Numbered from the stretch's first letter, positions 34,694 through 47,624 are shown. The stretch: DNA of 64,000 bases from Paramacrobiotus metropolitanus (GCF_019649055.1 NW_026570304.1:558001-622000), one strand, 5' to 3'. Program-made: numbers and translations. The notes: generated by a model from the sequence alone, not told the origin.

Positions 34694-36959
34694 GCTGCTT
34701 GTTATTCTGACCTACATTATACTGGGCGGGGAAGGGAGGCACAGTAAGCAGCGGTCAAAGTCTGCACCGACTCGCTTTCATACCTGCAAAAAAGAAAATG
34801 ACTCCTGATGCTCTTGTGATCGCACAGAAGTGGATGAAGGTAAAGCTATTCAGAAATCATGTGTTCGAGTCCACATTAAACGAAAATGAGGACGGCGCGT
34901 ATCAACAGCTAAAATAACGACGATACGAGGGTATCAAAGGTACTAACATCATTTCGAAGATGGCAAACAACCGGCATCAGTGACCGCGAAAAGACATCAG
35001 TGTGGCACGAAGAGTTCCAATCTGGACACGATATGGAGACCACACCAAAAGAAACCAGACCATTGGATGGACGTAACAGCGTTTCAGGATACCCGCATCT
35101 GGATGGACAACAGAAGCATTCGGACAAAACCAGCATAACCATCCCCAGAATGACTGAACCTAATGAGAAAAGACCCACCATGTGGCACCAATCGGAGATC
35201 CTGGACAATCTAGTTGCCCCGGATTTCGATTGTCTGAATGACAACTTCTTTAAAATTCTAATTTTGAAGCATAACAATAATTTTCCACGATTTCTTGATT
35301 TTGTGATTTTGTTTTTGTCACTTGGCTGCTTTTCGAAAACTTCTGTTAAGTTAAAGCACGTATTTCCAAACGGCTACAAGTATCCCGGGCCCGGAAAGGG
35401 AAGACACGGTAGCCAGACGATGAGCGTTAGCGCGTGAAGCTGCAAAAGTCCAAAGGTGATAAAGGTTTATAATTCTTAACTGCAGATATCAGTTTTTGTC
35501 ATAGTAAATTTCTAGTTGCAGTATATTGCAGCTGCCGGAGAGAATGCCACAGTGACGCTGGCGATTTGTGCCAACGTCTAGTACGCTGTTGCTTGTTGAG
35601 ATCCTTATAATGTGCCATTTTGTTGTCGTCATCTAGCAAGACCATAAACAAAATTGAAGCCGCAGACTGCTGCGGCAAATGGTCGCTCGTGTGATACTGA
35701 GGACATTGGGATGTTAAATTTGCCCTGACGGTTCGTTTCTATCGGAAGAAATGGGGTTTATATCCCATCATAGAAATGGGAAGAAAAGGGATGGGATTTA
35801 TATCGCGTCCGAATAAAGGAAGGGATTTGAAAAAAACGCATGATCTGCATGATGGTACGCGGTTGTCAAAGGAAGTCTCTATTAGCCCGGACTACGACAT
35901 CGAAAAGCTGAAAATGGTACTCGAGTCTAAAGATTTTCCGGGCTTGCATTGGTCAAATCTTGCAATAACGTTCGGTATCGGCAGAACGGTTCTGCAGGAC
36001 AATAGCGTGGTGGGCCGGGCAATTTTGGAAGGGGACAGGCAGATGCGATGAACACTGCTGCATGCTTCGCTTATCTGCAAAATGGTTCTTCCGTATCTGA
36101 GAAAGATTTGGCTCCCTCAACCGTGAATGAAGACGATGAAATGGTCGGAGCGCGTATCTGACGGCGACCACGTTATCGTAGTTTTCGCGTAGGATTAATA
36201 AAGTAGGCTTTGTTATTGTTGTGCATGGATTGTCGTGCCAGCAGCCCCATAGTATTCGTAAATTATCTGATTTCTTCGCCGAGACCGTCGACGAAAAATG
36301 TTCCAAAAAATATCCCGAATCTTTATGGAACACCGTTACTCAAAAAATCTCGTTGACCTCACACATTTCCTGCTCCTGTGAGTCTGCATCCTCTTCTGCA
36401 GCTACATCTGCAACAATTTATAAGTTTAAAATGCAGTACTTGTATAATATTATAATCACACCGTTCGGCGACATACGCTGTGCATGAGATCAGTTAGTAT
36501 TCCCACAGCGCATGTGCTTAACCGGATGTAGAAGATCATATGTGCAGTTGTAATGAGGACGTTACGTACGAACCTGTAGAGTAGTTAAATTCAGTTGTCA
36601 CTGAACTCGATACTGGCTGAGATCCTCCAGGCCATCTATCACTGAACTCATTAATGGCACAGATCCGGGAAGTTTTTGCGGAAGTAGGGAAGGAAAAATT
36701 ATTGCAACATTAGTGCGCGCAGCTGCAATTCCGGCAGAACTTTGTGTTTTCTAACCAGATTTTAACGAGCGTCGGCACTGGATCCTGATCCGCGCGAATA
36801 CGGTGGCAAAGGCATAAAAATGTGAAAAAGCACTGATTTATAGGTTTGATTGGTTGCTTCATTTTAAATTCGCTGCTCCAGAAAGGACAAGCGTCAGAAG
36901 TGTGTATGAAAGGTCTGCAAATTACACAACTGCGTGAACGAGAACATGGGATCAACTTC

Positions 36960-37200
36960 AGGAATACCCTTAATTACGTGCAGTTGTCGCTCGATAATTG
37001 GGTTAATTCCTTTGCCGTTGAAGAAGGCAAAAGCAAATTTCCCCGTGCGCTTAATCGGCCACAATGTGGGATAAAAAGGATTGAATATCCTGCCATTGAT
37101 AAATTTAACTGTCCTTTCTTGAATGACAAGGAAACTGTGTGTCGATGCGGCAGTACCGTGGACAGTCTCGGACACATACGAGGTCTATGCTTTTAATCAC
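36960..37200 (+). pseudogene. Possible C-terminal fragment of a LINE reverse transcriptase
   Basis: The frame ending at 37196 contains CRCG-x7-H-x4-C, resembling the zinc knuckle near the end of R2/CR1-type LINE polyproteins. No RT motifs are seen upstream, so this is weak. Confidence 0.25.
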
Positions 37201-38851
37201 CATGGGCATCCGAGCTGCACGGGTCCTAGTCCGCGACACCCGCATCAAAATGTCCCAATGGGCGGGTTGTATGAACGTCTATTGGACGCGAAAAAGTCCT
37301 GCGGACGCCTTCCTGGAACTGATGCTCGGACTGCCGTTTTCCAACTCGGTCCGACAGCAGCATCCGCTGTTAGGCCTGGTTTTACCGTCTGGGGAAACTC
37401 GAACTACTGTGGGCGTTGTGCGTGTAGAACGACTCGCGCAAATAAAAACAGAACTTACATAAATTGTCTGCTGACTCCAAGCATCTCCTGGAAAACTATA
37501 ATTTATTCCAGAGATGGTAATTCCTGCAACGAAAATGTGATTTCGTCCATTATGTCTGGTCGCCTTTATAAAGAGCAGTCGGAAGGCTTTGCAGAAAAGC
37601 CGGTGCAATTTTTTGCATTTCTCCGTTTTCCGACGGCACACAATTTTGTAATGCGAGTACATCACAAAAATTAGATCGGTGCTGACTAGGATACTAGTAT
37701 AAAGGTCGTAACCGCCCTTAGTCCAAGCGAGCAAGCGTGTAAATTTTTCTTGTTGTAAAAAACTCGGTTGGGTAAGACTGCGTCACTGGAACAGGAGTAG
37801 TTGAGTTTACTCGTATTTTGTAGCTGTTGCATATGCTGTGGAAGGCTTATCACCAGAGCTGCTCAGATATCAGTTTTTGCCACCGATATGATATCATTAT
37901 TTTTATGCCGTTTGCGGAATTATGCCAATACAATATGTTATTTTTGAATGTTTTTCATTTTTGATTCCGTTAAAAAAAGTATAATATTCTTTGAGCTTCA
38001 TACTGATGCATGCGCTCCAAGAAACTAAATTCCGAATTTCGTAAGATGAAACGGTTTCTGGTTGGCTGAAAATTGCGTGTAAAAAGATAAAAGATGTATT
38101 TTTATAACGCGTAAATTTCTTCTAATTAACTTTTCACGTAAAACTTAATTCTAAAAATTAAAAATTTAAATTTTTTGGGCACTACGCAGGAGGGGGGAGG
38201 TTGAGACGCTTGAGCTAACCAAGCCAAAGGCATTTCAGATTTGTGTGTTGGCCGAAATATTTTCTGCGGTTACGCTCGACATTGTAGAGCCGATTGTGAG
38301 TCGACAGTCGGCGTGATTGACTGGCATGAGTTTACCGCTATCCACCAGTCTGTCTAGGTTTCTCCGTGCTCCCGCACGCGACATCTTATTCCGTAATATG
38401 GATGATAATGCTGATCTAAATGATAATAACGACCCAGCGGGTCACACAGAAGCACTGCAACACGATCAGATGTGCCCACGCAAGCCAATGCGACGCGGGC
38501 ACCACTAATATAAATACCCTATCGCCCATAGCCGTCCATTTCGCACGAGATTCTTTATTTTAGGAAACTGGTCGTTGCTCTAAATTTGTAAAAACGTTTA
38601 TGCAAATCGCCAACAGAGCCGATTTAATGGGTACGTTCAACTTTTACGTTTATATTGGCCCGAAGGACTTAGAGCCTGTACACCAAGCGCAACCCAGGCC
38701 GTTACCCGTCAAGTACAATCGTTTGCACAGGTTGAATTTCCAAACCTACCGCTTGCAGTGAAAAAAAACAAAACGTAACCTGCTAATTGAAGAGATTTCC
38801 CAACGCAACCGCAATTAAGAGCGAACTATGCAAAATGGTTTGGCAGCTCAA

Positions 38852-38892
38852 TTCACCAAACAGACGGCTGTTTTCACCAAACAGACGGCTGT
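38852..38892 (+). repeat. 20 bp sequence repeated in tandem
   Basis: TTCACCAAACAGACGGCTGT at 38852-38871 and again at 38873-38892, 21 bp apart. Confidence 0.85.
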
Positions 38893-40639
38893 ACTAAACA
38901 TGGTCCACGTCACTACACTTCTGGCGGCCTTGATTCGCCATTCACGCTGCACCGCAGTCGATGACTAACCGTAAATCAGTGATTCTCTGCAAAATACTCT
39001 AACAGTTCGTGACGGTTTATCAAACCAATTTTTGGTGGTAAATTATAAACTTAGAAATATTACTTTTCGTGCTGCTGTGGTCCATGGAAAAGCAGAAAAC
39101 ATGTTCCGCTTCAGGTTTTTAAATTTTCGCTAGATTGGCAGTTGGCCAGAACTCGATGGCATTGCTTACCTGGAAAGCTGCCGCAATGTTTCGTTTATTG
39201 GCAGAAAAGCCCGTTTTAGCGCAAATATCTGACTATGCAGTCACTATTCCGCAACTTCTCGCCTTCTATTTCTCAACTGAATTAACAATTCTCCGCCGGT
39301 AGTCAACAACTCAAAAAAACTCTTTGTTTTAATTTTTTCAGTTGGTTGCTAGAAGCACAGAAGTTTTAGCCATTTAAATCCTAGTATTTTCAAATTCACG
39401 GAAAGATTGTTTTGCTGCAGATGAATTAACACACTGACTTATACAAATCGCGAATGCCGATTTAATCACACAGGATCCGAGAAGCGCCGGCACGCATTTC
39501 TGTTTTAGAGTTCAATGTTTTTCGTAAAGCCTAGGTTAGGCTTAATTTTTGCGCAAACGATTTATCGGTTCAACACCTTATTTGATGTCTGTTGGCAGCG
39601 GCAACGTAAGTAACAATAACGCAATAGCGGTTACTTAACGGATGACTTCCTTGTTTAAAGGGTACCATGTTTTTCTATGGTTTTTAGTTTTATTCGGTTG
39701 AATTTATTCTAAAGCAAAACAGCGGTCGAATTACTCATACTTACGATGGTTTTGAACACCAAGTGCCCGTTTCCCGCATATGACTATGGCTGGTAATCCA
39801 CCGTCGTTCTTGGTCTTATCGAACTAACTCAAATTGACCTGGCGCGAAAAAGTTTTAGTGTTTTGGTATTGATTTGACTAAGCTTACCAGAATCCTTGGT
39901 TTACAATAAAGTTCATGGATCGCGTAATTATCTTCAAAAAATTTCTACAACAATTTCCTCGAAAGTCTTTAAAAATTTAAGAATTTTGTTAAAAGTTGTT
40001 TCAAAATCAGGAAATTTCACCACTTTACTTACTACGTTGAACCTTGTCCAATATACGCAGTGCTCGTGAGGGTAAGGCCACGTGATTAAATTTCTGTGAA
40101 CAGTGGTGTATGTAATTGTAAAGACCTTTGAGGTAGATCTCCTTTCTTTTTCTCCGCAAAAAAACATGAACGTTAAACGCTAAGGTTTATTGTTTTTGTT
40201 CTTTTGTTTTCAGATTTATATAAACCTTCAGAAATGAGCCTGTTTTAAAGTTTGAAATAGGGAGTTGCAGCCCAGGACGAGAAACTTTGTTCCAGCAGTC
40301 AAATAATTTCTTTTTCATTTGCAAAACTGATATCTGAAATTTCATGCAGAATTTATTAAGATTTTGTAATATTTATTGAAAAAGATTTGAAGTGAAAAAA
40401 GTAAATGTTTCGTTCTACTTGATGCTTCAATTGCGCACCTGCTTTGCTTAGCCCTCGGTTTCCCTCGCAACGATAGTTCGCTACCGAATATGATAACGTC
40501 AACGGAAAGTTTGTCCGTGAAAGTTATCTTTTTAATAAAAAGGCCAACGGAATGCTCTTGTTTTATTCGCTGGTCCGCTCGCTTCGGAGCGTTTGTCTCG
40601 GCGCAGATTTGCGTTTCCTTCGACTTCGTATTCGGTTTT

Positions 40640-40930
40640 CGTAGAAATGATAGCACGCTGCCGTATCATCACAATAACAAAAAGTTCAAGCGGAACTGTA
40701 AGAAGAATCTTTTGATAATAATGTGACAATAGGATCCTCTCGTTTTGCTTGCTGCTCCGCTCGCTGCGCTGCGCCTGTTCGCGCCGCAGCTAGGCGTTGC
40801 ATTTGGCTCCGCCTCCGGTTTCCGCTGCCGCATCAACACGGTAACGAAAAGTTCAAGCGGAACTGTAAGAATTTCTTTAGAATTAAAGGGCAATAGAATC
40901 CCCTCGCTTTACTTGCTGCTCGCATGCTGC
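40640..40930 (+). repeat. Two tandem copies of a roughly 167 bp unit
   Basis: AAAGTTCAAGCGGAACTGTA occurs at 40681 and 40848. Flanking AATAGRATCC, TTGCTGCT and GC-rich CGCTCGC-like segments recur in the same order. A more diverged third copy may precede at about 40440-40640. Confidence 0.65.
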
Positions 40931-41309
40931 ACTGCGTTTGCTTAATGCTGACGTTATTAAAGAAATGTTTTGCTATGGCAACGTTTTAAAATATATTTTT
41001 AACAACTGCACAAAAGCCTCAGAATCCTATGGATTTTGTTTAAAAATTTACAAATTCTTGAATGTGCGCTTTTTAAGCGTACCCCTTCAAATAAAGTTAT
41101 AACTCACAACCTTCGTGATCGCGAATTTCCGTCGTTAATCCTCGATTAATAGGATAACTGGTGTTAGTAATTCTAAATCCAACTCAAGTAAGCTTTTTTT
41201 AAAATTTTTACATCCTTTTTTTGAAGCAATAATCATTTAGTTGTTCGCGGTGCAGCCTGGCGTCACCCACATCTTTCTTATCGAAACGGTCAAGTATTAA
41301 CGTAACAGC

Positions 41310-41660
41310 GACCCATTGGGACAACTGGCGATGCTAAAAGTAAGCAGTAACGGTTACGGTGACCCGAAACGATGAAAAAGATATGCACGGTAATCTATTA
41401 CGGTAACGGTAGCAGTAACAGTATCCAGCCATAGTAATCCGTTAAAGAACAGTTTGTGGTTACAATAACCCGTTACGCCAAGGCTTAATTATTACAGAAA
41501 TTCAGTAATAATTATCCGTTGCATAAAAAGCAATCTGTTATGGTAACAGTAATCCCCTGCTAAAGTAACGTATTGCGGGTACGGTAATTTTTGTGATAGT
41601 ATTTAGAAATAGTTGCAGGAACATTCACGATTAAGGTAACCTGTTACGGGACTTGCAAAC
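41310..41660 (+). repeat. Degenerate GTAACGG/CCGTTAC-rich stretch
   Basis: GTAACGGT, GTTACGG and GTAATC words recur every 10-25 bp with no fixed period, apparently decayed simple repeat. Confidence 0.5.
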
Positions 41661-41829
41661 AGAAAAATTCCACCACCAACACCGGGTAAAATGTTCGGAC
41701 AGGGTTCATAAATCGGGCTACTTATACAATTGCACGGCGGAACCCTGAAAGTGAATGAATATGTTTCCCAAAGCGTCGGTTCCCAGAATGCAAACCAAAC
41801 AATGCCGCAAAAATATCATTCCCGGGTAC

Positions 41830-42680
41830 AAATTTTACCACCCGTATATCACTGGGTTCGTCAATACTGACCCAGTTACATTTAACGCTGCGGTTCCCGA
41901 AAACTGTCCCTATATAACTACGGCGGGTTCGTCAATAATGACCGGGTTATAATTTACGTTACGGTTCCCAAAACTGCACCACCAGGGCCGCTAAAAAAAT
42001 CCGGACCGGGTCCAAATTTCCGGACCCCCCTCATATTACTACGGCGGGTTCGTCAATAAAAACCGGGTTATAATTTACGCTACGGTTCCCCAAAACTGCA
42101 CCACCCGGGGCCGCTAAACAAATCCGGACCGGGTCCAAATTTCCGGACCCCCCGTATATTACTACGGCGGGTTCGCCAATAATGACCCGGTTATAGTTGA
42201 CGTTACGGTTCCCCAAAACTGCACCACCCGGGACCGCTAAACAAATCCGGACGGGGTCCAAATTGCCGGACCCCCCGTATATTACTACGGCGGGTTCGTC
42301 AACATTGACCCGGTTATAATTTACGGTTTCTCAAAACAGCTCTACCCGGATGCGCAAAAAAAATCCGGGCCTGGTCCAAATTTCCGGACCCCCCGTATAT
42401 TACTACGGCGGGTTCGTCAATAATGACCGGGTTATAATTTACGTTACGGTTTCTCAAAACAGCTCCACCCGGACGCGCAAAAAAAATCCGGACCGGGTCC
42501 AAATTTCCGGACCACCCGTATATTACTACGGCGTGTTCGTCAATAATGACCGGGTTATAATTTACGTTACGGTTCCCCAAAATGCCACCACCCGACCCGG
42601 TCTGCGCGTTTGCACTGGGTCCAAATTTACGGTCGAACACACATTTCCCCATTGGGTCCGTCAATTATAACCCGGTTAGG
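41830..42680 (+). repeat. Minisatellite of about six 118-123 bp units
   Basis: The word ACTACGGCGGGTTCG and its neighbours recur at 41917, 42038, 42161, 42284, 42402 and 42525 (the last one base different). Several units of 123 bp (41 codons) keep a minus-strand reading frame open across copies, giving repeats such as DPVRICLA and GNRNVNYN. Each unit holds inverted words built on CCGGACC/GGGTCC. Confidence 0.85.
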
Positions 42681-42714
42681 TTCACGATTTTAAACTACCT
42701 TCATTTTTGATAGG

Positions 42715-42850
42715 CTGCGCCCCCGCACTTTGCTTATTGGGGCTCCGCCCCAAACCCTGACGCTAGGGGCTTCGCCCCTGGACCCCGGGAACCCGGTTCT
42801 CCGGTTCGCCCCACACACTTTAAATTAAAAACGCTACGCTCGCTTCGCTC
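42715..42850 (+). repeat. GC-rich hairpins after the minisatellite
   Basis: GGGGCTCCGCCCC at 42739-42751 and AGGGGCTTCGCCCCT at 42765-42779 are small perfect hairpins. CGCTCGCTTCGCTCGCTCGC follows near 42837. Probably the end of the same repetitive element. Confidence 0.6.
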
Positions 42851-43065
42851 GCTCGCTTGATTACTTAACTCATATCAGCTCGACAACGAGTGGAAGGCAT
42901 TAGAACATCTTTTCTATTGTCTGTATTATGCCAATCCGTTTCTGAGGCAGTCAGGAGTGCCTCTCGATTTGTTGTTAGTTATCGCCAAATTTTTTCGGCT
43001 ATGCAGGCAATTTACAGCTGGCGAACAAAAGTATATTTCGCACAAATTGTTTTCTCGTTAGAATT

Positions 43066-43263
43066 TCAGTTCCTACTCTTCGTAGCAAATACAGCTAGCC
43101 AATGCAGTCCGGGTCCCGCGTGCTTGTCCGAGTTTACAATCAGTGCGAGCGGGAATTTTGGACTGGATACAGTCGGCAGCGCATCTGGGGAGAACACTCC
43201 GAGGAAAATTTTCTGTAGACAGCTATCGTGGTGCACGATATCTTGAAGCTTGAGATTATTCAT
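43066..43263 (-). pseudogene. Maverick/Polinton protease fragment
   Basis: ATG at 43263, 65 codons. It resembles the N-terminal half of the adenovirus-type cysteine protease of Maverick/Polinton elements, with LALIVNSD, then GLHWLAVF carrying the expected catalytic His. The Asp and Cys of the triad are absent because the frame ends just after. It lies directly downstream of a capsid fragment, the expected order. Confidence 0.65.
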
Positions 43264-43265
43264 GT

Positions 43266-43694
43266 TTAAGCACGTTTGTACGGGCAATACACGTTCCGTC
43301 GTGTGTCGATCTCCACGAGGGCGTGCTTGTTGAAATAGACCAATACGGAAAGAGTGGCAGTCGGTTGGGGCGAGAATGGTAAAGATAGTCCAAGAACACC
43401 TTTTTTCGTAGGATTTATGCACATATGGTTTCCGATATCCGGTTCGAGGTTAAAACCAAAAACTGCATAACCTTTGGCCCATTCTTTTTGATCGAAGACC
43501 AATGTAGAGTTTTTGTAAATTATACCAGTTGTCTCCAACAGACTCAGGTACCCGTCGCGCGTGTTTGTTGCTGAAACCTCTAAGGCTTTCCCAGGAAACG
43601 GTTCGGAATTGAAATAAGTGATAATCTGGCTCAGTTCATAGGGCTGAAAATTGTGAGGGTTGCGAGTTAAGTTTTCACCAACGGCCTCCGACAA
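43266..43694 (-). pseudogene. Maverick/Polinton major capsid protein, C-terminal fragment
   Basis: 142-codon frame. Its last 90 residues resemble the end of the double-jelly-roll capsid proteins of Mavericks (annotated in many genomes as F54H12.2-like): GYAVFGFNLEPD, a GLSLPF strand and VEIDTRRNV at the end. The N-terminal two thirds of the capsid gene is not seen upstream. Orientation matches the copy at 62.4-63.8 kb. Confidence 0.65.
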
Positions 43695-44555
43695 AACTAG
43701 AGCAACGAAAAGTTGCTTTGGAATAACTCCTCGAAATCAGTTGTCACGAGACCAATGACTGTCTCCAGATGGTATGGTCATCTCGAGAACATAAGATTCT
43801 CGAGCACATGGGATTAAAAGATTGTGCGACCAGTTCAACGATTGATCGATCTGGGATTATACACTGTTCACTAGCCCTATCCACTACAGGCTTCTCAGAT
43901 TCTTAAGCAGCCACGAGTCATCTGAGACGTTGCTGCGACGATCTGCGTCGCAAATGTTGTCGAAGAAAAAGTCGGTACACACATCGAAGCTCTCCGGCGA
44001 CACTTCGAGCCAGTTGAAGAGCCCAGTCCTGATAATCTCACGGTATCGGGAGATAAATTGTCAGTATCCGCTTCCGGCATGTGAGGGTGAGGAAGCGACG
44101 CGTTCGGCGTGTTCACATCATACGAATGGACAACTGGTAAATGTTGCGTCAGACATAAGAAAATTAGAGTAGGAACGCTATTGGCCTGGCGCCATGCATA
44201 TTGTACCAAACAATAAAGGTCCAGAAAACGTTGCTTGCACTCGTGTGACGCGACTTTTGCAATTTTTCCATAAGTTGGAGCTCCAGCCAGTTGTTAGCCA
44301 ATTACGCATCATTAAGTTAAACTAATGATCGGAACGAATGCGCACTTGGAGTCAGCCAGATGTTGTTTTACGCTGACAATATTCGAAACTCTTTTTGCCT
44401 TCTACTTGTTATGAAAAATGTTTTTGTTATAGCCATCATTACATGTCGATTTTTATCGATAAAGGTTTTGCGACCATATCTGAGTACCCCGGTTTCGCGA
44501 TGTGATATCTGTTTGTGAACTGGCGAAAAAATTATCCGATAGGCCCATGCGTCAA
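43695..44555. other. No recognisable gene between Maverick fragments
   Basis: Short frames on both strands without known motifs; probably decayed element DNA. Confidence 0.5.
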
Positions 44556-44559
44556 GAGA

Positions 44560-44910
44560 ACAAAGTTTTCGATCAGCTAAGTAATTATTCTGGATTGGAT
44601 AAAGCCACAGTGCTGCCGCGTAAGACTTGTTGCTACCGGTGCTGCCGTGCCTTACAACAAAGCCTACGCTTCCCTTGTGTCGAGTGTGCACGGAATATCA
44701 AGACAATGAATCCTGTCAACACTCAGACCACGACCGCGCATTGTTTGGGGTGTGGACCACCGTGGAACTGGAAAAAGCCTGGAAACCGGGTACCGCTTTA
44801 TTGCCGTACATGAAGTTTGGCATTTTCCAAATTCCGACGAGGATTACTTGCAAATTATATCATCCATTTCTTAAATCCTTAAACCGAAGCCATTGGATGG
44901 CCGACTGAGA
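44560..44910 (+). pseudogene. Maverick-type DNA polymerase B fragment
   Basis: Three plus-strand frames in succession show polymerase-like motifs: GLDKATVLP, then LPLCRVCTEYQ...C.H with ALFGVWTTVELEKA, then EVWHFPNSDEDY. Each fits a known stretch of protein-primed family B polymerases of Mavericks. At least two frameshifts and a stop break it, so it is dead. Opposite in orientation to the capsid fragment beside it. Confidence 0.65.
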
Positions 44911-45091
44911 TCCACAGCGAAGGAGCAAAGCAAAATTACTTGAAAAATTTCCTAACAAGGGAAGTTATTGTGCTAGAGCCTGACAAACTCTAAAAAAACG
45001 GGTTTGCGCTCGCTCAACAAACTTCGCTTAAATAGGTCAGTATTCAGACAAATTTTACTGTGCGAAAAGCTTTTACAGTTCTTGTAAATTA

Positions 45092-45150
45092 CGAGGACAT
45101 TTGGGTGCTGTGAACATACCCTTCACGATTAGGGTACGATGAACACCCGG
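45092..45150 (+). repeat. Left terminal inverted repeat
   Basis: Starts CGAGGACATTTGGG. It matches the reverse complement of 47564-47622 with two differences. Confidence 0.9.
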
Positions 45151-45391
45151 CCAGTCTGCAGCTCGCAACGCTACTGGCCTCACGGTCGAAATTTTAAAAT
45201 TAAATTCAAATTTTAAAACGCACAGCATTCAGTACGAGTACTCGTACATATTTGTTTATTTCCATATCTTGTTATCTTATATTCTAGATTTGTTATAGTG
45301 ACTGTTTGTTTTACTGTTTTTACTAATTAATCTGATTTGCTACGTGTACTGAATCCAACTGTCCACAAATATCAGCTACGACTCTACGAGT

Positions 45392-47348
45392 ATGGATCTA
45401 GTCGCCAGAGCTTGTCATAATGATGCTATGGACGCAGCAGTCAAGTCATGTCAGGAGGGAATTTTATCGCAGGCTTCCGCCGCAAAGGTCTACAGAGTTA
45501 ATCGCACGACCCTAGGAAGACGGCTGAAGGGAATTGTGCCTCAACAGAATGGGCAATGGCAGCGGATATTTACTGATCTTGAGGAGAACTTTATTGCAGA
45601 CACCATGCTGCGCTGTGCAAAACTTGGAGTGCCTCTAAATAAACCGATGTTAAAACGAATTATTCCTCCACTGTTGAAAGAAAAAGGTAAAACGCTTTAA
45701 GATAATGCTTTTGGCGCCGATAAAATTGCAATAGCATATAGAAATTTTTTTCATTATTTGGCTCTTGTTCACACATCAAATGTTTGTAGGTCTTTCAGTC
45801 GAGAAACAACGTTTTACGGAGGACTGGCACTATGGCTTTTTAAAGCGTCACCCAGAAATTAAGAAGCGCATCTCTCACAGTGCAAACCGGAAGAAATCTC
45901 GGGAATGGACCGTAAAAAACCGCCAGGGATGGCTTAAGAAGCTAAGCGAGCTGCACATGAGCGGATATCTGAGCGACCCTCGTGGTATCTGGAACTTTGA
46001 TGAGTCCGCATTTCAAGTGGCAGAGCGAGTTACTTCGGTTTATGCAGAAAAAGGGACAAAGGATGTACTCTCTTATTTCGATGGTAACGACAGAGAGCTG
46101 GTTACTGTTTTGGCTGGCGGAAACGCTGCGGGAGAGATTATGAGACCGTTAATCCTGTTCGATGGCAAAGTGATGATGGCTTCTCGACTGGACGGAACTG
46201 ATGATCGCTGTTATGTCGGTGTAAACAATTCAGGGATTATGGACACGGAAACATTTGTTAATTACCTCCGACGCGTAGTCATTCCTGCCATGACAGCAGA
46301 TAAGGTAATTCAAAAATATTACAGTACCAAAAAAAACTTACAAGCATAAAATTATTATAAAAGCAATATTAATGACGCTAATTATTGTCACAAGACCAGT
46401 AAATTAAACCTAATTATTTTTGATTTCTGTGTAGCCAACAGCTCTGTGCAAATAAATACATCTATATTGTAATCATCTTTTGTAGAATGTTATCTTCTTG
46501 GATGGTCATAGTTTCCACATGCTGAACGATGAGTTCATTCACGAGTGTTTGATGTCGGAAAAAGATATTACCGTAGTGATTTTGCCCTCTGGACAGACTG
46601 ATAAATTGCAGCCCATGGACATTAAAGTTTTCGGACCTGTCAAAAAGTACTGGCGGGATTATTTGCGTTTGCAGCCACTCCTATTGGACGAAGCGGTAAG
46701 AACTTTAATATTTAACTGTGATTTTGCCCGTAAGTTGAATTTTCGTTTAAAATACAGATATCCAAGCAGAATTTTGCGAAACACTTGATGGCAAAATGAA
46801 ACGATTTCAACATGCCGTCAAATATCATTTCCGGTTTTAAAGCATCGGGCATTTTTCCTTATAATCCGGAGAACGTTTGTCGTGCTGTGGATGGGCCCAA
46901 CGATGATTTAAACGACGCAACACTGCCGCAGGAACAAGCTGACTTGTTAACCTTTCGCGTAGTTTATGCAAGTGAATTGGCAGAACTCAAGCAGTTTGTT
47001 CGCGTGAAATTTCATGCGCCTAATTCTACTGCCGAAGAAATTGCGGGAATCCTTGTTGATAAGATGGAAGGGTTTAAGCCGACTGTGGCACCTGGTAACA
47101 TTGCCCAAGGGTTTTTCGACCGTCTGACACAGATCCACCCTCGAAAGGAAAAGAGACCTACTGATCAACGTTTGCGGATGGATAGCGGAGCGATTATCAC
47201 GAGCTCAGAGTTTCAGAAAGCGCGAGCCGAACATCACCAAAAACGCCAGAAAGTTCCACAGAAATCTAATCGCCGCGCTGTGTTGGGCAATCTTACGAAT
47301 ACGCCAACAAAAGTTACAAAACGGTCTTTCAAGAAACGCGAAAGTTAA
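45392..47348 (+). CDS. Pogo-like DDE transposase with three inferred introns
   Basis: Exon 1 from ATG 45392 encodes a psq/CENP-B-type helix-turn-helix. Inferred introns are 45687-45789 (phase 1), 46305-46485 (phase 0) and 46696-46757 (phase 0), all GT...AG and all keeping the reading frame. The DDE domain has NFDES (first D), FLDGHS (second D) and LQPMDIKVF (third D). FPYNPENV and a basic tail follow, ending at 47348. A TGA at 46797-46799 interrupts the last exon in frame, so either the gene is dead or another splice skips it. It would bind the TIRs and cut and join the element. The three acidic residues are all present. Confidence 0.85.
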
Positions 47349-47563
47349 ATGAATACGAGTGCGTATTAAATAGAGAATTTTGTGCTATACTCGTTCAGGT
47401 TATTATTTTGTTCTGTGACTAAAAACTCTGAAGCACTATGATCTTCCAAAATGTGGTTTGAAGGCACAATAATTTTTGGTGGGCCGCAATTTGTCAAAAT
47501 AGTCAGTAAAAATATTTGAGTATAACAATTTTATCAAAATAAAATTTTCTGTAAAGTTAGTTC

Positions 47564-47622
47564 CCGGGTGTTTATCGCACCCTAATCGTGAAGGGTATGT
47601 TCACAGCACCCAAATGTCCTCG
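47564..47622 (-). repeat. Right terminal inverted repeat
   Basis: Ends in the complement of CGAGGACATTTGGG next to the TA duplication. Confidence 0.9.
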
Positions 47623-47624
47623 TA

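Larger units (their letters stand above)
30447..36850. other. Gene-poor DNA right of the giant element
   Basis: Only short open frames on both strands, none with a recognisable domain. AT-richer than the retrotransposon. It contains the 31.2-31.4 kb repeat and the unresolved frames listed separately. Near 35745-35810 the phrase ATGGG(G/A)TTTATATC occurs twice. Confidence 0.6.
37201..41240. other. No gene recognised
   Basis: AT-rich DNA with only short frames. It contains two small duplications listed separately. No RNA gene or promoter is evident. Confidence 0.55.
45092..47622 (+). mobile_element. Pogo-like (Tc1/mariner superfamily) transposon
   Basis: Inverted repeats of about 59 bp bound 2.5 kb and are flanked by TA on both sides (45090-45091 and 47623-47624), the target duplication of Tc1/mariner-type elements. 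The interior encodes a pogo-type transposase. The element looks structurally whole. Confidence 0.9.

Noticed and set aside
34855-34885. tRNA-like GTTCGAGTCC (B-box)
   Set aside because: T-stem and acceptor pairing fail and no A-box or anticodon arm fits upstream.
41310-41660. Telomeric repeat from GTAACGG words
   Set aside because: No constant period or tandem array; looks like a decayed simple repeat.
41830-42680. CRISPR-like array
   Set aside because: Adjacent units differ throughout and have no unique spacers; this is a eukaryotic minisatellite.
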